NCBI GenBank assembly: GCA_947034895.1
Contig: OX344763.1
Span: forward strand, 27,651,025 to 27,715,024
Direction of reading: 5' to 3'
From: Rhytidiadelphus loreus
Taxonomy: Eukaryota; Streptophyta; Bryopsida; Hypnales; Hylocomiaceae
Length of the DNA: 64,000 bases
Made by a program: the position numbers and the translations under genes
Notes under the pieces: generated by a model
Database searches by the model: none
What the model was told of the DNA's origin: nothing
What the model saw: only the letters and a program-made list of their open reading frames with translations
Shown here: positions 15,716 through 27,969 of the stretch, in pieces
How the letters are laid out: each line of letters starts with the position of its first letter
Numbering within the stretch: position 1 is the stretch's first letter

Positions 15716-18153
15716 CAAAAATTTCCCAACTCACTCCCCATTTATTTTTTTCATAACTTGAATGCTTACATAACTTGTGATCTCTTACATGTTTAGTTTG
15801 AATTTGTATGGAGGTCTAAAAGAAGCCATGACAATACTCAATTTTTTAAAGTTTTTTGCATTCTCAAAGTTCATTTATTTTGAAATCCAAATGGTGAAAT
15901 TACATAAACCATCATCTTTACCAACAAGATTTTTTAAAGTGTAAATAGAAAATTCTTCATCACTTATGCTAATTTATTTAGGCTAAATTCTATTTTCACT
16001 CAATACTTCTCATGATGATGGGATGAAATGATGGAATTGCAATTTTGGAAAGATTTTAGGTAGTGGGAATAGTTGAATAAGATAGAAAAGCCAATTGAGG
16101 GTTTGATAGTTGCATTGCAATTTCTTAAAGGATTCCAAAATAAATGTTGTAGTCTAGGGAGTCTCTATATTCTCGCTCTTTACAATAGTTGAGATTTAGG
16201 AGCTAGTGAGCTCCTCCAAGGTTATCCCTCCCAATTCATCTAAATGGCTGGTGGAAGACTTCAACTCTAGATAAGTGTGAGCTACCACATTGGCTCACAA
16301 CAACTATAAAAAAACAAAGTTTCTTCTTACATCTAAGAAAACAAGCTAGTTCAGGCATTCAGTTTGACATTAAAATGATCCATGTAGATGTCACCTAAAA
16401 TTCGTTATAATTGACAAGTCAAAAATGTCTAACATGATGGCACAAAGCATGGTCTTCCAAGCTCTTTGCAATGTGGCACATGCATGCCACGTGGGCAAGA
16501 TGAGCCATGTGGAAATTTTTTCATTTGGGCCATTCATGACATGGCACTTGACATGGTGGCAATAAAAGTGACGTGGTAACCAATGAGAGTGACATGGTAA
16601 CCGATGAGAGTAATGTGGCATGTCTAGTCAACACACTTTCATGCCATTTAAGAATTTTAATATTGCTTTTTGAAATGTCAACTTAAACGTCTAGATGTTT
16701 TTTGAGACATTAATTGGTGCATACCATATTCATAGGATAAGGTCAATGAAAAATAATTATTTAAAAAAATGAAAAAATGAAAAAGAATTTTTTTTGAATT
16801 CAACAAGAATCAAAGAAAACTTACCATCTAATACCAAGAGAACTTTTGATGGCAAAATGAAGGAATTCCGTCATTGAAAGTTAGTGAGAATGAAGGGTGG
16901 AGAGGATGTATTTATATTGAAATCCATCATTTGTCTAGACAAAGGATATGGCTTAATTTAATAATTTTAACAAGGGAGCTTGACTGCAGAATATGTAGAT
17001 GTTGTTTCAAACATTTGCTCGTTGTTTTTGACATGAAGACATTGTTTCAAACATTTTACATTGAATACAACTCTTGCTTTACATATCCTATATGGGTTCT
17101 TTCACTTCCTACCACCCTACTTGTATAAAGACCTTCTCTTTTCATCCATGATACACATTCATTTGTTTCTTTTTTTTACAAAGCATGCCACATCGTTGCC
17201 CTTCCCCTAAATTTTTCACATTTGGTCAGCCTTTTACCTTAGACCACAATAATTCTCACTAACCTATCCACAATCAAAATGGATTTGCTTATTGACGTGG
17301 TAGTCTATGCTTTTTTAGACAATCCAAAAAATATCAATATGTCTTCAATCATGTCAACTAAAATGTCAACATCAATAATAGCATCAACTTGTTCTTATTG
17401 TAACATGTCCATGTTCTCTACAAGGTTTACAAAAATCTACGTTTTCAGATGAACTACCTTATGACGTCTTCATGTTTTGTTTGACATCGTGTGTTAGTGG
17501 TCAACAGGAGGCAAAAACGTAGGTTTGTTATAGTGCAATGTAGAATGTGAAAGATTTAAACAAAGGGGGTGAATTTGTGAGGTAGGAAGTGAACATTAGG
17601 AAGAAAGATTAATACATAACTTTTCATTCAAACTTGGGTGGGCAATTTGAATGAAGTGCCCACTTGACATGAGCAGTTACAGTCTTCTTGATTTAATGGT
17701 GTATGAAGAGGTGGAAAAACTTTCATCCATATTACAATCTTACTTATGTATTGAATTGTGTTGTGCTCCTAGTTGCATGTGATCTTTGCATGTTGAGCTA
17801 CACACAATTATGTAGGAACTAAAGTGGTTCTACTTCACTATTGTTTCTTCTTCTTTTTGGTTAATTTTTGTCCTAAGTTGCAATCAATTTGTTGTCAAAA
17901 GTCAAGTTGTCAAAACTCAAATAATAAAATGCAAACAAAAAGAGAGAAACAAAAATTGCATCAAGGGGACAAAAATTACCTAAAATTTTAACTTGTTACG
18001 GGACTTGTTAGCAATAGAGAAGTTCAGTGCATGCCATACCTTTATGGACAAATAATAGGAGGATGATAATTTCCTTGCCATTTTAACTACAAATTGCTAA
18101 CATAGAAAAAACCATTCTTTTATGTACGGGCAAGATCAAAAGTTGCCTACATT
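15716..18153. other. gene-free AT-rich DNA
   Basis: No gene is supported. At 16471-16625 there is a run of GCCACGT/ATGTGGCA-like words that give low-complexity open frames. The sequence GTTTGTTATAGTG ending at 17535 resembles the right end of a CACTA-type MITE, but I found no convincing partner. Confidence 0.4.
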
Positions 18154-18369
18154 CACTATAAGAAACCCGTGTTTTAGTTGGCGTTTTGTAATTTTTTCAA
18201 ACGGATTTTGGGTGACATCAGAAAAAACAACTTGTGTTTTTTCATGTCCAAGTTGACACCCAAATGTTATATTGGACGTGAAAAAACACAAGTTGTTTTT
18301 TCCGATGTCACCTAAAATCCGTCTGAAAAAATTATAAAACGCCAACTAAAACGCGGGTTTCTTATAGTG
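18154..18369. mobile_element. 216-bp fold-back CACTA-like MITE
   Basis: It begins CACTATAAGAAACCCG and ends CGGGTTTCTTATAGTG, with ATT duplicated on both sides. The two arms are inverted copies over about 95 bp with six mismatches by eye, and only about 20 bp lies between them. All six mismatches are transitions. No coding capacity. Confidence 0.9.
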
Positions 18370-21300
18370 ATTGTCAATGTTGTGTATTAAAAAAAAATTA
18401 GGGTTTGTAGCTCAAGCATCTAAAGACCATTTCAGAAAGGTAGTGGTTGCACTACTAGAATGTCCTAGATCCTAATTGATAGAGTATCTACTTATTTGCT
18501 TTGATTAGGAAGATTAAAAAATTTCTCTGTAGATTTGGCAAATTAAAAAATGTCGAATCAATACAATTTCACTGACTTCACATTGGGGCCCAATCAGTCT
18601 ACATGTCATGCACACGTGGCATTCACTTGTTTGATTTTTGTAATTAGAATTGTTTGACTTTCTAATAATGGTTCCCCAAAACACTTGCTCTTCGATTTCA
18701 CCTAAGTATCGCCAACGGTTTTCTAAGTGGTTTTTACGTTGGTAATTTGTAATATAGAAGTTACAAAGATTATCTCCCATTGTGATCAATATTAATAGAA
18801 ACCTTGTTAAATATAGTCTTCTATGCCTAAGTGAATACTTAAATAATTTTTTTAAATTATGTATTAAAAACAAATTGAACATAGGAAATCCGGGTGCTAC
18901 TCCTGCATGGTCACTTACAGGTACTAGTATGAACTATTTAATAGAACCAAACTGCATATATGAATTACAAATATATGCTACTAAAATATAGAAATGATAT
19001 TTCAATATATATTCAATAGGTGTTATACATACGACTAGTCATATATTAATATATATTAGGTGTTAACTATACATACTACTTTCAAAGTTTATCATAATCA
19101 TAATAATCATCTATATTCATAAACTCTTTTAAATAGAGAGCCATAAATTGTATGGGTAGCTTGCTTTACAATTAGGCATTTGGGACCTATGCAAATTCTT
19201 TTCTCTCCAATTAGGCTTTTGCATGTGTGCGGTTTCCATTTGGGGAGCATTTTGGACACAATCTATGCCATCTTTCATGAGTTTAACACAATTGTCAATT
19301 AGCTCACTTTGAAGCAATCTCCATTTGTAGTTTATTCACTTGCTAGAATTTGAAAAGAAACTTGTAGACCTCTTTTAAAGCTCTTTCAGAAGGCAACATG
19401 CCATTCTTGTGAAGTTTGATGTAGGAAAATGTTTTGGTAAAAGAATTGGTGGCTAAAGTAGTGAAGATATATTGGATGCTTCATATAACTTCTGGTTGGT
19501 AGAGATAGCCATGTAATTTGATACCTATTTCTCAAAGGCGTGGCACCCAAGCACCCATGCCACACATGGCATTTGTGTTGCACAACATCGTGGAAAAGCT
19601 CCTCACTACCTACATCACAATAATAATAGAATTTAAGAATCTTTTTTTGTTAAGAAGTAAATTCACAAAACTTAGCATTAATTCAAAAATTAAAATTTCA
19701 AAGTGGCTTGAATTCACCTACAACATGCTCCAGGGTTGACGAATTGGATCCAATGCCCTCTTCAACTCCTACTCACTAAGCTAATAGGAGGCTACGAGCA
19801 ATGTCTATTGTGGAGGTCCATGCATATTTTCAAGTATGAAGATAAAACAATTAGCACATTGTAATCTAGGTTTTAATTCTCTTCAAAAATCCAGGACCAC
19901 AAAGTATAGGGGGGTTAAAAGAAAGGTCAATAAGTCTAGCGTTGATATGTGTCTAAAGTCACTTTGTTTTGTAGTTTTAGTGGGATTTAGTTCCTTTTTA
20001 AAGGGGTATTATGTTTAAATTATGCATTCATATAAAATCACACTCATATTCCCAAATTTAATTCAGTCCATCCCATAATGCTATTGACCATGAATGACGT
20101 CACAGTCCTATCTAGTAGAGAGAAATGGCTTTGGCAATTCGACGGGTTAAAACCTCAAATTGATCATGCAATGCAAATGACCTATAACCTAATATAATAT
20201 ATATATTATATAGATATAGTTATAGATTCCTTAATTACTTTGATATTCTTTTACCACCTGGCCATTTGTCCCTATCAACTAATTATTAGCCTAATTGCTA
20301 ATTTAAATGCTCAATCAAATTATCTAACTATGGCAATTTATCACTAGCTAATGCAGAGTTTATGGTTTGTTAAGAATCTCCATGTGTGTTCTTTATCCAT
20401 TCATTCGCTTCTTCTATCCATCACGTTCATCCATCCAGCAGTTTTCCCGTTGTGGCATTAGTCTACTTGTCTGGTTCTATGTATTTGTATGATCACTCAA
20501 CTAGTCTTTATTCCAAAACACCCAGGCACTATATTCTATAACCTCGAATTGCAGTAGTAGATTAAATTGAATACGGGGCTAATTGTCTGTTTGCTAATAA
20601 GTCCTAAAATGGTACTAGCTGAAGTTAATTTTGGTAGTTCAAATCAGTCTTTCAAATCTAAATAACATCTTCACAAAACAAGGCTGATGTGACTTACAAA
20701 TTCTATTCTCACTGTGACTTATACAATGGACTTGAATCCAAGGTTCCAATCTTGGCAAACAACACTTACACAATTAGCATCAGTCAAATCAAAGCACATT
20801 AGTAAAATCTCATAGCCACATTAACATGCTTGTTCACTGATTCAATTTGACTTGCACAATTAATTTGTATATTGGCACACAATCCATTGTCATCTGTAAA
20901 TAGATAAATGATTGGATTTAACTATCTAAGTATTACACGACAACAGTCAATTAGTCTAATACTCATCACCAGTTCTAATTGTTCCAAAGTTCAACTCACT
21001 GCTCTATTAGACTTGGTTAATTTGTTTGTAAATCTTAAAAATCACCATGTCGACTTGATCTTCACTTTACTCATACTGAATTGGACTTAATTTTTCTAAA
21101 CTCTTATTTTTTCATAACAACTGGTATGTGTAACTCTCCGTCAAGTCGATTAAATTTAATATGTTCATTATTTTAATTAATTAAATTTAGACGCTTGCTT
21201 ACCGATCAGTCTTTCACCTGTTCAACTCGTCAGTCATCCCGACATCCGCAGGCAAACACATAAGCAATAAAACTGGGTCGGTTGTTTAACTTCTAGACTA

Positions 21301-22904
21301 CTCGAATTAATCTTTAATTTCACAGTTACTGATTTAATTAGCACACGGCTATAATTCTATTACAATTTGATTAGACATATAAACGAAGCTTTACACACTT
21401 GCATACAGATTGTATGAGTATAATTGTTTGTGTAAATTATGAGTATCATCACTAATTTTATTCTTCACTCTTCTGATTTCCCAAGATATTCATAGTCACA
21501 ACTAAGGAAACAACATGGGTACAATTAATAAAGAAACAATTCAGTCTTCACACATCAAATGCAAAGGTGCTTAAAATAATAACAAACTCCTTGCTTGCCG
21601 ATTTCCTGTGAATCGCCAGTAAGTCCACTTGCTCAATCCGATTTGTCAGCTGCCAATTCGATCCTCCAGAAGAACACACACACGCACAGGACACAAACAC
21701 ACACACTGCCAAATTGCAAAAGAAATATATGTATATTATATTTAAAATTTATGAAGGAGTTCACAAGTTCATTCTTCACGAGAAAATATCAATGCTCCAT
21801 CTGAGAGCTTCAAAAAGAAAATCAAATTGTCTATATGCTTTTGAAAGGTGACAATTGTTCAAATTGAAAAGGTGGACTTAATTTTCACACTTCTCGGTTT
21901 CTTCTCCATTCAAACCGGTTGCAATCTAATTGAATTATCTTTTAACGCTATTTGTCTTAACCTAATGGAAATAGGTAAAGAAAATCACCACATTCACACT
22001 TGGAAAGGCTATTAGACTAAAATTACGAAAAACAATTTGTCTACACACATCTCAATCAATAATATTTTTATTCCACCCAACACTATATCGTTAAGATGGT
22101 CAAATGTGTAAGGCAAACACTACATGACAAATAATTGTTGCTCTTTACCTTCGTAGAATCTTAGTAATTTGAGCTTCATGTCGTCACCGTTCCCCAATTC
22201 TTTTGGCTTGTGCTGCTAAGTTGCAATGACAAGAGCTCTCTCTAGCTCATCCATTTGGCCCATTGCAGTCATGCTCCCAACCAACAATGTAACATACTCT
22301 TTTAATATGTTGAGAGAAAGAGTAAGCATTATGTCATGGACAAGGTCTTGAGAGACATCAAACCCATACAAATGAGACAACCTTCACAATTCAATAGAGA
22401 GTTCTATGATATGCCTCCTTTCTTCTCTACTTCCAATCTTTCTATCCTTTGATGCACTTCCCATTATCAATTGTTGTTGCCAATATACTCTCATAGTTTT
22501 TTGGAGGAAAGGAATAGCAAATCTTTTTCCAGATGTTACAATACACCAAACTTATTCAAGAGCTTGTTGTATTCTTTTGCAATTCAAGAGACACCTTGTG
22601 GCACCTACAACCTCCATAAATGACCTCCATCACTGAGATTGCCAACTCTGTGTTGAGTTTTCAAATCACTTGCATACATAATCAATATAGCTTGCTAGGT
22701 AACAGATCCATCATCGCCACTACATCTTAGTTCAAGATGTTATGTCACTAATGAGATGTAGAGGATATTAAGCATAAAGACACTTGTAAATCTTGTAATC
22801 TACACATCATCTAATTCTTAGACAAATGGTTCTAAAATGGCATTAATCCCTGAAGTGAGTGAAGTTCTAATGTCCCCTTAGGGAACAAAATGGTTTCCAG
22901 CAGG
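18370..22904. other. gene-free AT-rich DNA
   Basis: I see no supported gene, RNA or element boundary. Open frames are below 75 codons apart from a noncoding-looking one at 18514-18882. Parts of 20200-21400 are rich in CAATTAGTC and CAATTTGAC words similar in style to 9450-10620 on the other strand. Confidence 0.4.
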
Positions 22905-23560
22905 CTCCTATGGTCTCAATATTTGTTGTGATTTTCTTAGTCGTTTTTGGTGAAGATAGAGAAATACAATAGCTTTCCAAAAATATAATTTTTATTTCAA
23001 TCAGAGCTTGGGAGCAAAAGTTATAGCACAAAAAGCCCTTTTTTTAGTTTGATGGGCAAAAAAAAACTTAAAAAAAACTTAAAGTAAAACATTAAATTTT
23101 TTTAATAGATTATATTTTTATGTACATGGGAAGCTTTGATTTATTCCATTTGGATTTGTTATATGAAAGTTATGGACAATCTTGTTATTTGGGCAATCAG
23201 AGCATCTTCTTGAAAAAATAACTTATAGGATTCATTTCTAACCTCAATTTTCACGATTTTTCAAGAAAAAAGTTTCACAAGGTTAATATCTCTTTTTAGA
23301 AAAATCTCACTATTGAGATTAGTGTATTTCAATTCCATCTTAGAGCTATTAACAATTTAGATTTTGCTTCAATCTTTAATCTACTTCTACTTAACAATTT
23401 TTTAACAAGTGAAAACTAAGGTTAGTGTGTGTTTTTGGAATTTTTTTCCTAGTCTCTCAATTCAATTTTTTAACATATAAAATTCAAAATTCAAAATAAA
23501 TAGAGTGATTTTTGCAAAATTACATGGATCGCCCTTCAATATGTGTCTCCTTCTCTTGTT
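22905..23560. repeat. dispersed repeat, copy A
   Basis: This stretch aligns by eye with 26080-26610. Shared phrases include GGTCTCAAT/AGTCTCAAT, TTTGTTGTGA, GAAGATAGA, TTCCATTTGGAT and AAGTTATGGA. A more diverged partial third copy may lie at 23700-23990. No coding capacity is visible, so the element class is unknown. Confidence 0.6.
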
Positions 23561-26079
23561 TCCCTCATTAGTATTTTTTGGAAAATGATTTGATCAACAT
23601 AGAAGAGATTCTAAGACAATATGCTCTTAAATTAAGAGTGTCTACCGTACTAGGAAGCTACCTAATTTGAGTGTGCAAATCAAGTTAACCCCTAAAGGAC
23701 CTAACAATATTTTTTTGGCAACAAAGCAATTTTTTAAATAGCTCACTAAGAACGGAATTTTTATGTTTTTTGCTTTGAAATTTTCACAAAACATGAGGTT
23801 GAAGAGTAGGTTTAAGGCGCAATGATTTTCATAACTCTTGATTATATGGTTAAAAAGTCATTGTATGATATGTAGTTTCTATTGTTTCTTGGGCAATCCA
23901 AGGAGCTCAAAACAATCACTATTTCTAAAAGTAAAACTTTGAAATTGGTTTCTTAGATGTATATATACATGGAAAACTTCGAATCATTGAATTTCAATAA
24001 TCATAATAATCATAATCATAATAATTATGATTATAATTTCTAATATAAATTGTCGTATTTCTAGTCATATTACCTATACATACTTTCGATATATAAAGAT
24101 GCTATTATAACATAGGTCTTACCCATCTAACTAAATCTATAAACATATTGAAGTCACCACTAAATGACAATAATGCTTGGAGACCTAGAAATCGAACCGA
24201 AATCCCCACTTATATTATTTACTTTCATAGCTTTCTAAACATCAATTTAAGTCCAGTTGATAGTGTATATGTTGGTTTTGTGTCTAGTGAAAAATATGAA
24301 GTAAATTGATGTAGTACCAATGTTTTAATATTGAGAATGTTTATTTGTGTAAGTTGTAAGGACTAATTGACTGATAAGAACTAATAGACCAATAGAATTT
24401 CTACTTAGATTTAACTACCAGAATTAATTACAGTAATCTGTAAAACCTAGTACGTTTGCAGCCAATTGAGAAACCCAATCGATTTGCAAATGCAGCATGA
24501 ATAATAACTGACCAATTAGAACATGTGTGCATTGGTACCTTAAATTTCCAGCCATAACTAATACCATTGGATACCAATTCAATTATCTACTAGTTGTAAG
24601 ACTAAATAATTTATTACAGGTGTGTAAAACTGCACTGACCAACTCCAACTAGGTCCAGAAAGCGATCATCTAAGCGCTGAAACTGAATTTCGGGGAGGTA
24701 AAACATCTTGAAATATTTTTCAGTAAATTTTCCTTGAAAGAAAAGAGGAAATGGCATTTAACCCAAGTTGTTTCATATTTTTTGGAGCTTTGTTGAATTG
24801 GTTATGAAATTTTGAAGTTGAAATGCCATAAGGCTCTAAAAGTGACCACTTCCTTGAATGTACATTGCTTGTATATTTTGGCACATTGAAAAAAGCAAAA
24901 TGTACCTCTGTGTCATGTTTGGTTCAAAATGCCCGATCGTAGTTTGAGCCTCCTACCTTAATTGATAGAAAACTGGTTAAAGTTCTACTCGTCTTTTCCA
25001 AATCGACATGGTCTAATTGCAGTTGTGAAACAAATTGATGAATTTAACAATATAATAAATTAAGTTTATAAATATACTGAAATGATTTCGTGTTAGAATT
25101 TTACTTTTCGAATTTGTAAACTATGTCAAATCACACATATAAAATCTCTAGTAGTTGGAATTTACTTTTGTTGTTGGAAGTTGGTCCAATTGACAGCTTA
25201 CAATAAGAGTCAAGTCGATAGTGTAGCTAGTGGTTGGTGGCTAGTTGACTGTGTCACAGCAAGTTGACAACAAGATGGTCATAGGCCTAGTCTTTTGGCC
25301 GTGTAGTTCTAAATTAGTAGCAAGGCTAATTGACCCAACCATGCCCAAATAAAAGGACCAAGACAAATTGACCTTGAAGAAAATGGAGCAAATTGGTTGA
25401 CGTAAAGAATTAGCCAAGCACCAAGAAAGAATCAATTTTTTCCCAATGTTAAATATATGATTATTTTGAGATAAAAATATTAATTCTCTTTGGTATAAAA
25501 TAAATTGTAAAATTAGTATATTAGATTAAGGGAATCAAAAAAGAAATCTCCTTAATATAATAAAACCTATATAATTATAAATGTAATTATAAATAATATT
25601 ATTAAGTGGTTTGAGCATGCACAAGACAAATTGATGATTCTTTGACAAATTGACTTGAGAATTGATATAAGCCAAACACTAGACAGGATTGTGACGCCAT
25701 ACATTGTGTCTATATTATAGCATTGAAATTGGATTGTGAAAATTGACATTAGGTGCATTTCCTTGGGTTCCTTTTGGAAAATAAACCTTAAAACAACATA
25801 GATAAATATCTACAATACGAATCAAGTGACCTTAGTCACAAAATACTAAACTTATTGAACTTTCTTTTGGGAATTGCTTCTTAAATCCCTTGTTCTTGGA
25901 TTTGTTGAATAGGCAAAGTTAAGTAATTCCAATATAGCCCCCTCTAATTCATTTACATAATGATTTTAGAATTTCTTAGAATAATTCTTGAAATATTATA
26001 TTTTATAGAATATTCTTAAAATATGCCTATTATTTCACACCCCTATACCAAATACCCTTTGCTTGAGGTAGGTTGAGGT
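23561..26079. other. gene-free AT-rich DNA
   Basis: No gene supported. 25150-25440 contains many CAAATTGAC and AAGTTGAC words in a degenerate array. A short ATAATC array lies near 23998-24034. Confidence 0.4.
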
Positions 26080-26610
26080 AGGTTTCTACAGTCTCAATTT
26101 TTGTTGTGAGTTTTTGAATTTTTTTTTGAAGATAGAAACATACATTGGCTTTTGAAGAATATGATTTTTATTTCATTTGGTTCCTAGAAGCAAAACTTAT
26201 GCCTGAACATAAATTTGAAATAAAAAAAATATTCTTTTTACTTTTATAAGGTTATATTTTTGTCTACATGGAAGGCTTTGATTCATTCCATTTGGATCAA
26301 AGATGTGAAAGTTATGGAGATTCTTGTTTTGTGGGCAATTGTAATAGATTTTCAAAAAAATAACATATTGGATTTGATTTTTAATTCAATTTTTAAAATT
26401 AAAAAAAAAATAATAATTTCACTAGGTTAAACATGCTTGCTAGACAATTTTCACCTTTGGGATTACTATCAATTCCATCTTAGAGCTATGAACAATCTAG
26501 TTTTTCCTTCAATCTCTTACCTACCTCTATTTTACAATTTTTTTAAGGATGAAAATTAAGTTTTTGTTTTTGAATTTTTTTTCAAGATTCTCAACTACCG
26601 TATCTTACCA
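26080..26610. repeat. dispersed repeat, copy B
   Basis: Second copy of the repeat at 22905-23560, in the same orientation. TTCATTCCATTTGGAT is nearly identical in both copies. The end of this copy overlaps the proposed left end of the hAT element at 26596. Confidence 0.6.
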
Positions 26611-27969
26611 GTAGCTTTGGCAGAAAATAATTATAATAATTCTTTCCTAATTTTTTAAGATATTATCCCCTTGTCTTGCCTAATTTTTGGAAATTGCAAT
26701 TGATGGAGGATGAATCACAATATCCTTGTCTAGAGACATTTATGGCAATCCTATCTCAATATTCTATGCAATTACGAACAAAATAACCTCTTGTCCTCTT
26801 TGAAACCATTAAATGAAGTATTTAAACCTTACTAGATGCCTATCAGCGTTCCCTAAAGTGGCTAAATTTCGCTTGGTTTCTACTTAGATTTTGGACGTGC
26901 TAAATGTACATTGCAGAATTTCTTTGGAAAATGAGGATTTGAGCAATTTTACTAACGTCGTTGGCAAACGGATGCAAACCTGCGTATGTGCAAAATTCTC
27001 TGTTAGCGTTCATCCCCTTCCAATTCGAATTAGGGTTAGCAAGAACTTTACTTGCACCGTCGGATTTCAGCAAGTCGGCTCCATCGTGGCCGTTGATGTC
27101 GCAGCCGCGTCCTGCCTGTCGCCTCCAGCTTTAGCGACCTGTCTTCTCCAGCTCCAGGTGGTCTTTTCCTTCGCACCTGCAGGATTAGCACTTCAGCGTC
27201 AGTACGTCAGTGCCTTAGTACTTCATTAATTAGGCTTGGATTTGCTCCTATGCGCATTGAATGTGTTTTGAATTGTTGGTTATTTGCCAATTGCCATTGC
27301 TTGTGCATTGTGCATCCTAGCTTCCTGGGATTCCTGGCTTGGCTAGTTGGGTTTAGGGTTTACTGGCTTTCATTGCGCGTCACCGTTTCAGGAAATTGAG
27401 ATTTGGGAATTAGGACTCGGGAGTCGGGAACGCCTGAGCGCCAACTTCTGTTTGGTTTGAAAATCTGAGAGACGTTTTACGTTTTGTTTGAAATCTTGAA
27501 TTGCCTCCCACGCATTCATTCCAATCTGGAAATGGAGCTTGCCTGAATGCCTGCCAGGAGCTCTGAACTGCCAGCATTCCCAGCAATCGATGGTCGGGTG
27601 GAGTGAATTTCGTGTGCATTGTGCAAATATCAGAAATTGGTGTTGGGCTGCCGGCGTGGGTGGAGAATTGGCGGTCCCGCGGTGTCTTGCGTGTCGTTGT
27701 ACTGGGCGATTGGAGCGATCCAGAGTCCAGACATTTTCTTTTTAAGTGAAGTTTTCATCGCAGTTGAACTCACATTTGCGCTTGCTGTGAGAACTGAGAA
27801 CTCGACAGTATCTGCAACTCTGCATTGAGCCTTCTCACCTTGCCTTCCTTTTTTTTCTCGGCGCTGGTCTTTGTTTTTGCTTTCATGTTTTGGCTTGTTG
27901 TTTTGTTGTTGTTGTTTGCGTTGTCTTGCGGGGTGGGTGGGTGCAGGATTGCGAACTTGCGATTGCAGT

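Noticed and set aside
16391..16621. His-rich minus-strand frame as a metal-binding protein
   Set aside because: Its composition comes from repeated GCCACGT/ATGTGGC words, with no start context or homologous motif.
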